Source: Taudactylus pleione
Taxonomy: Eukaryota; Chordata; Amphibia; Anura; Myobatrachidae
DNA: 64,000 nucleotides
NCBI GenBank assembly: GCA_031769625.1
Contig: JAUIMM010000040.1
Location: 18,364,001-18,428,000 of the forward strand
Direction of reading: 5' to 3'
Part shown: piece after piece, positions 22,456 to 33,815 of the stretch
Layout of the letters: each line of letters starts with the position of its first letter
How positions within the stretch are numbered: position 1 is the first letter of the stretch
Program-made: the position numbers and the translations under genes
Notes under the pieces: generated by a model
Database searches by the model: none
What the model was told of the DNA's origin: nothing
What the model saw: only the letters and a program-made list of their open reading frames with translations

Positions 22456-23749
22456 CTGATTCCCACTAAACACCATGTACAACTGCATGATTCCACAACA
22501 AAAAGTCTTGCGCCAGTAAAGAGACCTGTAATGGATAATTCCAGTAAATCTAGCAGCCACCAGCACAACACGTGGAAATGCCAATCTCCACACACACAAA
22601 TTTGAAGCAGAAAAAAATGTGTGGTGCTTAGTGGCGCTCAAAAATACAAGAATTAAATCTATCAAAAAATAATGATTTTAATGGAAATATATAAAAGAAC
22701 ATATATAAAAAGCAGACAGAAAACCATGTAATCCAAAGTCATCTGCAATGTATAGAACTCTAGGGAGTACATATAATAAAAATCACATAGATGCAGTTTA
22801 ACTTCCACAATTAATAGAAGTGTTACAAAATAGCAAATAACCTGTATTCAGTGGAAAAAAATATATCTAAAGAGCCAGCCTGTTAATTATTCCGTGAACA
22901 CTAGAGTCAGTGAATTTCCCATATTCCACGTGTTGCTGTTAAATGATTAATCTCTGATCTCTTTATACTTAAAGTAAGATGTTTGGGAATTGTACTCACA
23001 TAGGGGAGATATAGATGTTTGCTGTCCCCATATAATTAGTCCTGAACAGCCAGATTGCGATAATATCAATATAAAACAGGGAGTAATCCAGTATCTCACA
23101 ATGCCAGTAGACTTACTGGAAAATCAAGAATGCAGGGAGCCGCACCCAATATGCAGATGTAAACGGCTCCAAAGGTAGCCCGTACAATGGACACCGGACC
23201 CACTGTGATGGAGCCGGCAGCAGATGGTAACTCCAGCCATGTGCCCACTGAGAATGGAGACCTCACTTGCGGGTGGCCGGTGTTAAAGCAACTTGTGGCC
23301 GGAGATGGAATGCAGTAGTCCGGCTTGCGGCAACGGCGGGCATACAGGACAAGCCGACCTGGACAGTGGCCTCCAAGATGACACCTAGTCCACTCTAAGG
23401 ATCCCAATAGGGAAAGGGTCCAGACGGCAACAGGGGAACACTTGCACAGTGCAATGAACAGCAGCACCTCAAGCTTCATCGCGTTTCTGCGTGTGTTACG
23501 GCTTTGTCAATAAGCAGGTGCATCCGGACAGAAGGTTAATAATCTCTATCCACTCCTTTTAATTGGAGACAGTTGTTTAGCGTTGGTATTGTTCTGCTGA
23601 TTAAAAAGGCTGTTTATATACTGCTCTCATGTATGTGAGGAAAAGCTTAATACTAATGTCTTTATAGGGAGTCCTAAGCTTTCAAAGTACACGCATCACA
23701 CACAATAACAGAACATATACCTATAATCTTTAAAAAAAATAATAAAAAA

Positions 23750-23753
<4 letters not shown>

Positions 23754-23782
<29 letters not shown>
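23754..23782. repeat. (TA)n microsatellite
   Basis: Alternating TA run inside the Penelope-like downstream region; further short AT and GT runs lie at 23905-23920 and 24106-24122. Confidence 0.9.
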
Positions 23783-23785
<3 letters not shown>

Positions 23786-24019
23786 AAAATACACACATAT
23801 CTAACTCCTAACTAACATTAATCACAATAATATTCCTATTAAATTGCATAGGATAGATACGGAGGAGGCAGAGCAGTAAATCTCTAAGGTCATCAGCGTT
23901 GGAATATATATATATATATCTATCTATATTGCTTCGGCACTCCTTCACAGTGTCAACTGGAGACACAGTCCAAACTTTGCTCCGTGCCCTCCAGGTGGAC
24001 AGCACCCCCACTTCACACA

Positions 24020-24097
24020 GCACAGAAAATCACAGGCGGCACTCGGAGAGGCTGGTGAAAAAAACAGTCTCCGAGTGCCGCCTGTGATTTTCTGTGC
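24020..24097. repeat. Perfect 30-bp inverted repeat with 18-nt loop
   Basis: Arm 24020-24049 (starting GCACAGAAAATCACAGGCGG) is exactly complementary to 24068-24097. It lies downstream of the Penelope coding relic, between microsatellites. Confidence 0.9.
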
Positions 24098-24482
24098 AAA
24101 ATATATGTGTGTGTGTGTGTGTATATAAAAAAAAATATATGCATACACATATCTCTATAATTAATAGTGGGAGCTTAATCTGTAGATAGTATTAGTAATC
24201 GACATAATAATAAAGATATAAATAGCTATTCTATATTGGAAGTTGGGCTATAACCACATGACCTACATCCACATGCATATACGTGCGTGTGCAAAAATAA
24301 TTTGCTAATAACAGCAATGTTTAAACAAATTGAAGGAAAATAAAAGAGGAAAAATAACAGATTAATATTGATAATATTATTGATATCAATGAAAATACTA
24401 TAGAAAAAGAGAAAAAAATAAAAAATGAAGAAATAAAGAGAATGTATATACTTGAAAATGCATAGTGCACATGTAAAAGCAC

Positions 24483-24608
24483 CACCCACTTGACACATAT
24501 ACACATGTGCATGTACACACACACACATACACACACACGTATATTTTATTTGTTTTATACGTGTGTGTGTGTGTGTACATGCACATGTGTATATGTGTCA
24601 AGTGGGTG
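24483..24608. repeat. Long hairpin containing CA/GT tracts
   Basis: Arm 24483-24530 (starting CACCCACTTGACACATATAC) pairs with about 24560-24608. About 36 bp of each arm is non-repetitive and complementary, followed by CA/GT runs. It marks the 3' edge of the Penelope coding region. Confidence 0.85.
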
Positions 24609-24649
24609 AGAGCACACAATAAATGTGAGACGGTACAATGAAGTACAAT

Positions 24650-25060
24650 TTCAATCAAATTCCAGATCAATATTTTCATTAAGTCCCTAAGGTTTAAGGG
24701 TCTGGAGCTTGAAGATCCAGGCTGACTCTTGTCTACAGAGGGTGCTAAAACGGTCTCCACCTCTGATGGTGTTAGTGATCTGGTCAACTGCAACTACTTT
24801 CAGATCTTTAGGGTTCTTATCATGACACTCGAGAAAGTGTCGAGATACACTGTGGTTGGTCACTGCTTTTTAAAATGTTTCTCCTATATTTTAAGAACCT
24901 CACTTGGAACATAGTGCTCGTAGTTCTTCCAATATAATGTTTACAAGGACAATATAAAAGATAAATGACAAAACTGGAATTACAATTAATATAGGTGGTA
25001 ATAGTAAATTCTCTGGATAAATCAGGAGTATACACAACCTTTGTTTTATTCACTACGTGC
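24650..25060 (-). pseudogene. Penelope GIY-YIG endonuclease relic
   Basis: The domain starts with SSFVIYLLYCPCKHYIGRTT, where VIYLL and HYIGR are the GIY and YIG positions, followed by FQVRFLKYRRNI with the expected arginine. In a shifted frame come HFLECHDKNPKDLKVVAVDQ, GGDRFSTLCRQESAWIFKL and a GLNENIDLEF end, the usual Penelope C-terminus. The CPC cysteine pair in front of the YIG motif is present. The domain nicks target DNA. One frameshift (near 24830) and stops disable it. Confidence 0.88.
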
Positions 25061-25162
25061 GTACATGTAATACATCTTGTTCTATTTCAACAATAGAACT
25101 CGAATACAGGTGGTCCAATCATAGTTTCTTGTGTATGAGCTCCATTAGTAACTGAATTCTTA

Positions 25163-26190
25163 TTACTGAATAGCAAGATTATTTTTCAGGATTTTGGCCT
25201 TTTTAAAGATAACATTAGGATTTGGTTCTAAATTGTTTCTTAATATCTGATCAGTAAAGAGCAAACCATAGTTCTTCTTCTTTTTTACAATAGCACTAAT
25301 TTTGGAAGCAGCAACATTGAATTTGGATATGAAACACAAACCAAAATCTTTATTCTTGTTTGACAGTTTGATATTTTTATTGTTTTTGTTCATTGATGGT
25401 CCATCTTTATTTTCAAGGAGTTTAGATCTATCTAGAAGCCGCGTTTCTTCTAAGGCTTGAGTCAAAATTTGTGATTTGTGAGGGGTAATCTCTCTCATTA
25501 AGTTCATCTATTAATTCGGATGCCTGTTTCTCCCAAATACATCATGTGAGGAACAGTTCCTCCGGGTTCGATATAGCTGGTTCTTGGGCACATTACTTAA
25601 CCAGCTTTTCTTGTGATTTCTGGAAAAGGGAATAAACCCAAGGGTATCGACTGTTTTTTTTTATATGTAGAGGAACAAATAGTTCCCTCAATCACATCTA
25701 AAGAGATATCTAGATATTCGATTTGTACAGGATGACATGTGCTCATGAAGGATTGTCCAAAAACATTGTGATTCAAAAAATCCACAAAATTATTAAGTGA
25801 AATAGTGTCCCCATCCCAAATAAAAAACAGGTCATCGAAATAGCGTCCATAGAGGAGCAAGTTCGCGGCGAAAGGGCCTCTCCAGAATATCTCTTTCTCT
25901 AGATGGCCCATGTAGGTATTGGCAAAACTCTTTGTGAACCTGGTCCCCATTGCTGTACAGAGGACGTGTAGGTAGTGCACGTGATCAAAAAGAAAATAAT
26001 TGTGTTAAAATAAAAGTGATAGAAGCCAAAATAAATTCACGCTGTGACTCTGCTGTTCCTCCCTCAGTAAGAAAGCTCTCCACCACCTCAACACCCTTTT
26101 TGTGTGGGATGTTCGTGTACAATGCCTGTACATCACAGGTAATAGATAGTTACTGCATGATTAACTGAGAACTTTACTAGAAATGAGTTT
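25163..26190 (-). pseudogene. Penelope reverse transcriptase relic
   Basis: Reading from 26160: CDVQALYTNIPHKKGVEVVE (motif A with its aspartate), then after a frameshift AMGTRFTKSFANTYMGHLE (motif B), the catalytic RYFDDLFFIW, and IEYLDISLDV. After a frame break, the linker FISKFNVAASKISAIVKK and a segment like LEPNPNVIFKKAKILKNNL precede the endonuclease. These blocks are specific to Penelope/Neptune/Poseidon elements. At least two frame breaks make it non-functional. Confidence 0.88.
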
Positions 26191-26329
26191 GGTGCTGTCA
26201 CAAATGTTTTATATGGGGCATCAATCAGTATGTGTAAAGTCAGGGAGCTGCTGGAGAGATCTGTAGAATCAGTGAATATTATCTAAAGAAGGGTCTGGCA
26301 TGTCGGTAGCTGTATTAGATCCAGTTAAC

Positions 26330-26892
26330 GTTGAATCTTCTAGTGCTAAAATATAGGACAACTTAAAATGGGTTCACTAATTAAAATCAAACCTAAATAA
26401 AATCTACCTGTATAGACCATGTAAAACCGTATGATAATGGAAAATAATCTAATTTACAGTTATATTGAAGTCCTGCATTATCTTTCTGCAAAGTGTTCTT
26501 AAATTATTTGACTGTACAATTGCACCGTAACTGTTGGGAAGATTATTCCATGGATTTATGACCTTTCTGTTAAAAAATAAATTAATAAAAAAAAAATAAA
26601 AAAAATCTTATTACTTCGTGTTCGCTTTCCTCAATCCAAATTTAAAGTGTATCTAGAAATTCTCTCATGCTTAAAATGTTGCCTACCTGAACTCTATTAA
26701 TACTTCTGATTTAGTTGAATGTTTTTATAATATCACCTATGGTCCTTCTCTCCTCTAAGCTGTAAATGGAAGTATTTCCTTAAACGTTTTGTTATGCAGC
26801 CTAAGCATAATTTTAGTAGCCCTTCTTTGAATTTTAAATATTCTTTTAATGTCTCTTTGGAGGTAGATCATAACTGAAGTGTAAAAAAAGCA
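26330..26892 (-). mobile_element. LINE 3'-end fragment (L2/CR1/Rex type)
   Basis: The minus strand gives RGERRTIGDIIKTFN near 26750 and, in other frames, a segment like KVINPWNNLPNSYGA near 26540-26580, typical of the last 100 residues of CR1/L2/Rex-type LINE proteins. Many frame breaks are present, so only the general class can be named. Confidence 0.5.
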
Positions 26893-26893
26893 A

Positions 26894-27245
26894 AAGGGTG
26901 GAATTCAGTTAGTTCTGTTAAGTTAATGGGTCCTAATTGATCGTCTGAGGCTATTCAATTAGCCCAATTTTAATGGATTTCTTTTAGGGTCTCATGAAAC
27001 CCGAACAGAAATCCCTGATAAGTTTGCAGTTAACGGGTGAAAACACTAGTTAACGTATAGGTCCGTGAACTTTTCACAGACTTTGTGTGATAATGCCCAT
27101 TAACTGCACTTAATGGCCCTTTTTAGCACACTATAAAAAGGGGCTCAGGTGAAAGTGTCTAATTGAATAGTCTCAGTTGATAAATACTGAGGCTACCCCC
27201 CTTTTTCACCCATGCAAACTTAAGACTGATTTTGAATTCTCCCTT
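26894..27245. mobile_element. MITE with GGTGGAATTCAGTT-type ends
   Basis: The left end AAGGGTGGAATTCAGTTAG and right end (complement) AAGGGAGAATTCAAAATCAG form imperfect TIRs. The interior holds TTAA-rich blocks and no coding sequence. End style suggests PIF/Harbinger relatives of 51551-52340 and 56017-56527. Confidence 0.55.
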
Positions 27246-27831
27246 AAAATATTTTACTGCTTCTAAAATCTCTTCCTATAGAACAAAGTATTCTAAAGGC
27301 TTTTCCTACTGCTCTCTTATCTTCTGAAACTTTCCCCAGGGTCTCTTTCTGCTCCATGGGAGGTTTACGTCTTCCATGAGCTTGCCTTAGGACACCTGCA
27401 TTATGGTTTGACAGGTGTACCGCCCCAGTCAAACTCCCCACCTGCCACTGTGAACTGGTGCCTGCCGTCGCCATCCCTGGCTGTCAATCAGATTTTGATA
27501 CTGATTGATAGCTGGGTGGTGCACCCTTGACAGACCTTGGGGAGAACACTGTAGTATTAAGTTAACTGATTAACTTAGCATTTTCTTTAGTCCTTAGTGT
27601 TTGTGAACATGTTGTAAATGCTGAGTATGTTGATATCCATTAAAGATCTCCACTCAGAAATAGATGGTGGGCTGCCATCAAATAATACTCCTTTCACACT
27701 GCATTGCCATGTCGCACCCAGGATTTTGTACACTGGTCCAACCCCTTTTAGACTGGCGGCTTGACCCAGTTTATTGCCAGGTCGATGACGTCACCGCTGT
27801 CACGTGCCGAGCTGGCGCTTGGAGATGAGAT
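27246..27831. other. Non-coding stretch upstream of the exon
   Basis: No repeat family or splice-bounded open segment was recognised. Being about 300-880 bp upstream of the asz1 exon and at least partly ordinary sequence, it is probably original intron. Confidence 0.5.
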
Positions 27832-28061
27832 CAGTCAGGATGCCAACGGTCACAATACTGACAGCGGCATCCTGACTGTCAGAATACAGACAGATTGGAG
27901 TGGTAAGTATTAAGGTTAGGGTTAGGCTGCAGGGAGGGTGGGTTAGGAATAGGCTGAAGGAAGGGAGCGTAGGGTAAGGGTTATAATACTTACAGAAATC
28001 GAGTGGGATTCTGGCTGACTGGGTGCTGCTGTTGGTATTCTGACCATCTGCATCCTGACTG
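27832..28061. mobile_element. MITE with telomere-like repeats, short copy
   Basis: TIRs CAGTCAGGATGCCAACGGTC and (complement) CAGTCAGGATGCAGATGGTC close a 230-bp unit. The centre has TTAGGGTTAGGC-type units (27908-27925). It ends 65 bp before the asz1 exon. Confidence 0.7.
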
Positions 28062-28126
28062 TCTGGATCCTGTACCCAACCCCTTGTTAGTCTACTTACA
28101 TATATTTTCTTTTCTTTTTTTTGTAG

Positions 28127-28238
28127 GACTAACATGACTGCACTTCTGCTTGCTGCTAGAGCAGGCCACACTCAAGTGGTTGCACTTCTGGTTGCCTACG
28201 GGGCGGATATAAATTTACAAGATAAGAATGGCTTTACA
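28127..28238 (+). CDS. asz1: Internal exon of asz1 (ankyrin repeat of GASZ)
   Basis: The 112-bp segment follows a long pyrimidine tract and AG (28125-28126) and is followed by GTAAGA. The open frame starts with one base completing a split codon and ends on a codon boundary (phase 2 in, phase 0 out). It encodes 37 residues including [19 protein letters not shown] and [13 protein letters not shown], an ankyrin repeat. The core [19 protein letters not shown] matches my memory of vertebrate ASZ1, a germ-cell, mitochondria-associated scaffold needed for piRNA biogenesis, with ankyrin repeats, a SAM domain and a C-terminal membrane anchor. No stop or frameshift is present, so the gene looks functional. 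The other exons are not visible here, which implies very long introns. Another ankyrin protein cannot be fully excluded. Confidence 0.85.
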
Positions 28239-28344
28239 GTAAGATGCATTTAAATATTTTCACTAAACCATACAAACTGCTTCTTCCACAAATCAAGTTA
28301 CTGCATTAGCTTTTCAAAACTTTAAAGGTTAATAATCTTTTTGG

Positions 28345-28360
28345 CCTTTTCTATTGGAAA
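28345..28360. repeat. Target-site duplication of the foldback element (left)
   Basis: CCTTTTCTATTGGAAA here is repeated exactly at 41657-41672, 13.3 kb away, directly outside the two ends of the foldback element. The length argues against chance. Confidence 0.85.
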
Positions 28361-29584
28361 AAACAAAGATAAAATCTTGTTGCGCTAAACACTGTAAATA
28401 TGATAATATAATAGTTGTCTATAAATGGTTTGCTTGTCTGTTATTCCACAGGATACTTGGAACCATATATTTGATAAAAAATGTTTTTCTACTTCAGGGT
28501 CCATAGGGTATCCACAGGATACCTTGGGGTATAGGCGATGGCGGCAGACATCCAGGCACCACAGAGTTAAATTTTCAGCCTCCCAGGATGCACTGGGGTC
28601 CCTCCTATACCCCGCCCCCGAGCCTCAGGCCACCCAGTTTTCGTAGGTGCCTGGCCGGACCAGTCGCACCGTACAGAGGGGGGTCTTTTTAAGGCCCCTG
28701 AATATTTCTTCGCAGCTGTGGCTGCACAACTAGAGTGCTCCAAGCATAGGACAGTCAGTATTGACGTCCATGCTGTCACTCCTACACCCCGCCGGTACCA
28801 GAACGCCGGTACCGATCCGGGGATGCTGGTAGGTAGCTGGGGTCACAGCTAGCGGTGATCCCCGGCTACCTGGACTGTGGCCGGATGCACGGGGAACAAG
28901 GTAAGCGGCGGGGTCCCGCGGTGGGCACCCGCCGGTAACACAGTCCTGTTTGGTCCCCAGGCAGGGGGCTCCCTGGGGACCGGCTGCGCGTGGGGCCAGG
29001 TACTGATCCTGCGCCTTCCACTAGACCACCAGGGACAGCGGGCCGCAGCATGTGCGGTACAGCGCGGCGTCCCAGGGGTTGATAGCACGCCAGGGGAGAA
29101 CGCCTTCCCTGTCTCACAGCCGGCGTCTCCCCCGCTGCACAGTGCCATTCCACAGCGGTCTGAGCGGGCTGTGTCAGCGCTCCTCCCCCGGGCCCTGCCT
29201 TCTCTCTGCTCCTCGGTGGCCGTTTCTCACTACATGTGCTGGGAATGACAAACGCTGCTGGAAGCTGATACAGATGCCATTGCGGTCCGGGTCCCCCGCA
29301 TACCTCTCCTTCAATTAAGGTCAGTGTATGCAGCACTGTTTCCTACCAGGCTCTGGTCTGTGTAGTTGATCGCAGTGCCTGTAATGCAGGATGTTATCTG
29401 TGCATTGTATGTGACTTAAATGCTAGCGCTGTTTGCCTGTACTTTCATTTCTGACTGTCGGCCTTTTCCTATCCCTGTTCTTCTGCTATAGCCCTTGCGG
29501 TGCGGTGTCGCAGGGTGTTTATTACCTCACAGTAAACGTGGTTTTTCTGTGTGGGAGGTCACATACGCTCCGTTCACATTCCTC

Positions 29585-30990
29585 ATGTCGGAAAGTGAAC
29601 GAGGATATCCTCTTCCAGCTATAATGTACTGATATCATGTGCAGTTAGCGGAGGGATATGTAGACGCTGAGGGTTTATGGAGGGCATGTTGTATTATATA
29701 TCACGCCCCATTTCTGTCACTATGCCTGCACAAAAAAGGGGACCGCCCTCGGCTGGCTAAAATGCTTTCAGCCTTTGTGGGCAACGCCCCCTGCGTTTCC
29801 CCAAGGGGCTATCGCAGCCTGTGGTGGTCTCATCACATGCAGGGGTCCCTGGACAGTTGATGGTACCCCAGTGTATCCTGTTTTTCGCCCCCCCCAGGTC
29901 TCGCAGGAGCCTGTGTGGGTGAATTTATTGTCCAAATGGTATAGCACCTGATGGACGTTTTACAGAGGGAGTCACCATTTCGGCCTTCTAAACGGCCTTT
30001 CGGGTCTCAGACGGGTAAAGACATGACGTCTGATGACGGTGACATTATTGACTTTTTCAGACACGAGCCCCTTAGTGCAAATGAGGCGTAGTCTGGGTCT
30101 AAAGTCTATATACCTGGCCTTATACCGGCAGTCCGTGCGGCTTTGGTTATTACATATCCCCCGTGGCTAAATCCAAATATGCCGCCTTTAAGGATAAGGG
30201 TGTTGCCACTGTAATTGCTCTATTTGGTCAGGTGGATCATTTAGAGGAGGCGTGGAAAATCCGGGTAAGCGGTTCCAGCCTCAAAAACGGTTGACCTTTT
30301 GCGGATAATTACATTTCCGAATGGGAGTTACCTTTACGGGTAGATTCTCATGTTACACGCATAGTGAGGAGTGCTACGTTGCCCATGCCCTCCAGGTCCT
30401 CTTTGAAGGAGGTTCCAGATTGCAAGGTGCAAATATATCTAAAATCCAATATTCCCTTGCTGGAGGGGCTTCCAGGCCGGCTATGGCCGTGTGCTGGGGG
30501 GCCAGAGCCATGGAACACTGAGTAGGTAACTGGATCTCTGCACACTGACTCTCCAGCAGAGCAGGTGGATAGTGGCAAATTCTCAGAGACTTTGCCACGT
30601 TCATAATGAGACGGTCTTACATATAGCCTACTCCTTTCCAGAATCTCCTCGGCAGCAGTAGCGGCTTGCCGCTCCCTGTGGTTGCGCTCTTGGAAAGCAG
30701 ACGCAGATTTCATTTGGAATGCTTTGCCTTTTACGGGACAAGTCCTGTTTGGCCCTCGTCTGGACGCAATTGTGGCCCTGCAGGCAGCAGCTACGTCTGC
30801 GTGTCTGCCATCGGCTACAGTCCCATCAGGGTCTGGGACTTTGTCTTTTCGGCCCTGTGAGGCCAGGGTAAGTCTAAAATACAGCTTTCCAAGACAGACA
30901 GTAGCCAGGAAATCTGCTCAGCCATAAGAACAGGCTTGGAGTACAAGACGTCCTACTCCCAAGTTGGACTATAAGCCTTCAGCCTCACGG
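29585..30990 (+). pseudogene. DIRS gag-like ORF1 relic (A2)
   Basis: An ATG at 29585 opens MSESER, matching MSDEGN of A1 and MSDSEH of A3. The following HVQLAEGYVDAEGL block matches A3 (HVQLVAGDVHSEGL). Later pieces, such as GRPFMAVCW-like SRPAMAVCWGARAMEH (30475-30520) and FGPRLDAIVALQAA (30750-30790), align with A1 and A3. Frameshifts and stops are frequent. The 5' leader (28638-29584) is GC-rich with no other gene. Confidence 0.78.
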
Positions 30991-31009
30991 GACGGGCCTC
31001 CTCTCGGGA

Positions 31010-31800
31010 GCCCCCAGAGTTGGAGGCCGGCTTCTCCAGTTCGCCCAGTGCTGGTGTCTGACCACCACGGACACTGGGGTAAGAGAAGTATTTTCTTGAA
31101 GGTATGTCCTTTCCTCCCGGTAAAAGCCTCCCAGAAGGTTTTTCGTTACAGGTCTTCTGTCAATTCAGGACAAGGCCCTGTAATTTTTGAGGGTGTTACA
31201 CTCTATGCTCCAGGCAGGAGTTATAGTACCTATTCCGTTGCCCCAAAGGGGAACGAGGTATTACTCCATCCTCTTTCTGGTACAGACACCCAATGGGTCT
31301 TACCAGGACATTCTCAACCTCGAATCCTTCAACAAATTCTTAAGGGTTCCTCGGTTCGGGAGAGGGACCCTGCATTCCATCATTCAATGGAGCCTGGGAA
31401 ATTTGTGGTGTCGTTGGATATATTCAGGGTGACTACCTGAATATCCCTCTTTTCTTAGCACACCAGTGTTTTCCTCAGGTTTGCAGTGGTCGATAAGCAT
31501 TTCCAGTTTCTGGCATTGCCCTTGGTCTGGCCTCCGCGCCTCACGGTTTACCAGGGTCATGGTAGTTATGGCAGCCCACCTGCGGATGCAGGGGGTCCGC
31601 TTGTTACCCTATCCGAGTGACCACCTGTTGTTACCACGGTCTCCAGAGATACTTCAGTGCCATATGCAACGGACAATATCTGTGTTGCTACGATAGGGCT
31701 GACTGATAAACTGGAAATGGTCCTCTCTGATTCTTCACAGAGGATGCTCCATATCCCAACATCTGAAGATCTTTGTGATTGAGGAAAAGATCTCTGCATT
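31010..31800 (+). pseudogene. DIRS reverse transcriptase relic (A2)
   Basis: Palm blocks are readable in several frames: ILFLVQTPNGSYQDILNLES (31260-31330) and VVSLDI (31405-31425). The catalytic YLDD box has become YPSDH (near 31608), which removes one catalytic aspartate. The following segment matches the GWLINWKK region only loosely. The enzyme could not work even if frames were joined. Confidence 0.82.
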
Positions 31801-31999
31801 ACAGGCAAAGTTACGCAGTTGCCTGCAGAGTCGCCGAGTGTCTATTCACTTGGCAATGTGGTTCCTGGGTTCCAGGATGTCGCTGTTCGACATGGTGGAG
31901 AGTACCCAGCTTCACTCTAAAGAACTTGATCCTCTCCGGATGGGATGGGTTGCCCCATAGAATAAAGTCAATAGGCTTTCCCCGGAGGTTTGTCTCTCT

Positions 32000-32760
32000 C
32001 TGGCCTGGTGGCTGCAGAAAGCTCACCTAAACAAGGGGCACCCCCTTTGGGATTACGGACAGGGTCCTTCTGACGACGGACGCCAGTATCCGTGGCTGGG
32101 AAGCATGACGGGTCCACACTTGTTCCAGGGCAGGTGGACACCAGTAGTTTTTGCGCTTCACATAAACATCTGAGAACTCTGAGCAGTATTCAGGGTTCTC
32201 CAGCATGCAGGACAGGTCCTCCACGGAAATACCGTGCAGGTACAGTCTGACAACGCCATCATGATGGCTTATGTAAACCACCTAGGAGGTTCCCAAAGTC
32301 AGGCGACACTAACAGTGGTGTCCCGAATTCTGGCTTGGGTGGAAGGCTATATCCCTGCCGTCATCGGCAGTGTTCATTCAGGAATCCTCAGATGGAAAGC
32401 AGGCTTTCTCAGCCGTCAAGACGTGCATTCAGGGAAATGTCCTCTTCATCAGGAGGTGTTCAGTCTTCTGATGAACAAGTAAAGCCTTTCAGAGATGAGA
32501 CTCCTCTGATCGACGTAGGTAGGTCCAGTGGACCTTCCAAGTTGTGTACCTCGTCCCTCCGTTATCCCTTCTTCCTCCAGTAATAGCAAGAAGGAGGCAC
32601 GCTCCTGCTGATAGCTCCAGCGTAGGCCAGATGGCACTATTACTCAGATCTTTGGAGCCTCTCAGTTAACACTCCGAAGCTGTTGCCTCTACTCCCGGAC
32701 CTGTTGTCTCAGGATCCTAGCTGATACCCAGACCTGGGTTGTCTGAGGTGGAGACTGCCC
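32000..32760 (+). pseudogene. DIRS RNase H relic (A2)
   Basis: VQVQSDNAIMMAYVNHLGGS (32237-32295) gives the third catalytic block, and RWKAGFLSRQD (32390-32420) stands where other copies have NWEADFLSR, so the last catalytic aspartate is lost. The glutamate region is frame-shifted near 32160-32190. Confidence 0.8.
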
Positions 32761-32809
32761 TCTTAAGGTCTAGGAGTTTTTTCCAGCTCTATAGTTAACA
32801 GGGGCTGTG

Positions 32810-33684
32810 TCCATGCTAAGAGCTCGGAAGTTTTTATCTGCAAGAATTTACCATTAGGTATGGTATACTTTCAGGTGTCGCCCTAGAGGCTAGGCTTCTC
32901 GGGTATTCCGGATATCCAGAGGTTGGCTTTCCTACAGGTGGGCTTAGATAACGGTCTTCGCCTTGCTTACCTCAAGGTGCAGGTTTCTGCCCTGTTAGTA
33001 TGGTTTCAGTGTAGGATTGCTACTCTTCCTGATGTCCGCACCTTTGTGCAGGGTGTACGTTATATTCAGCATCCCTTTGTTCCACCTGTGGCTCCTTGGG
33101 ATTTGGCTGTGGTCCTTAGGGCTCTCTGAGGACCGCCATTTGATCCACTGGGCTCAGTGGACTTCAAATGGCTTACGGCTAGGACTGTATTCCTTCTGGC
33201 TCTTAATTTGGCCAGTAGGATCTCAGAATGGGAGGCTCTGTCATGTAGACCTCCCTTTTTTCTCATCTTTCCTAGGAACAGGGCAGTGCTTGCCTTTACT
33301 TCCCCAGTCCTGTCTGCTGGTGAGGCCTATTTGGCTGTGGTACGGGCGCTAAGAATTTAAGTTGACCGTACCAGTCCATTTAGGAAATCAGACTCTCGGT
33401 TTTGTCCTTTCTGGTTTCCATAAAAAGGGTTGGCCTGCCACTACGCTAACTTTGGCAGGATGGATTCACAGGTCCTCCTGTTTCATCCTCTATTAAAGCT
33501 CTTCCACTAGGTCTGTGGGTCCTTCGTGGACAGCTCGACGTGGCGCTTCAGCGGTGATTGGCAGCCACGTGGTTATCTGTCCATATTTTTGGTAAGGTAT
33601 TATGCTTTTGATACCTTCGCCTCTCAGGATGCTTCCTTTCGGCGGCGGATTCTCCTTACAGCACAGGAGCGTCCCCACCCTTAA
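32810..33684 (+). pseudogene. DIRS tyrosine recombinase relic (A2)
   Basis: An N-terminal block (FLQVGLDNGLRLAYLKVQV, 32925-32985), the APWDLAVVLRAL segment, an R-box (ASRISEWEALSCRPPF, 33210-33260) and the terminal DTFASQDASFRRR-like block (33610-33655) are present in different frames. It aligns along its length with the intact-looking recombinase of A1. Confidence 0.85.
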
Positions 33685-33708
33685 AGGATACTGCTTTGGG
33701 ACATCCCC

Positions 33709-33815
33709 AAGGTACCCTGTGGATACCCTATGGACCCTGAAGTAGAAAATATGAGATATGGTAAGAACTTACCCTTGTTATCTCTATTTCTACGAAGTCC
33801 ATAGGGTTTCACAGG
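33709..33815 (+). repeat. DIRS internal complementary region (A2)
   Basis: Contains GTGGATACCCTATGGACCCT (complement of the left end) and TTATCTCTATTTCTACGAAG (complement of the right end) joined through GGTAAGAACTTACC. Confidence 0.85.

Larger units (their letters stand above)
22600..26260 (-). mobile_element. Penelope-like retroelement (GIY-YIG type)
   Basis: On the minus strand, a reverse transcriptase (26190-25600), a linker (25507-25163) and a GIY-YIG endonuclease (25060-24650) follow each other in the Penelope order. The part downstream of the coding region (24640-22600) contains a hammerhead-like motif (23474-23514), inverted repeats and microsatellites, and may be the terminal repeat (pLTR). 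The 5' part of the protein is missing or unrecognisable. Outer limits are approximate. Confidence 0.75.
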
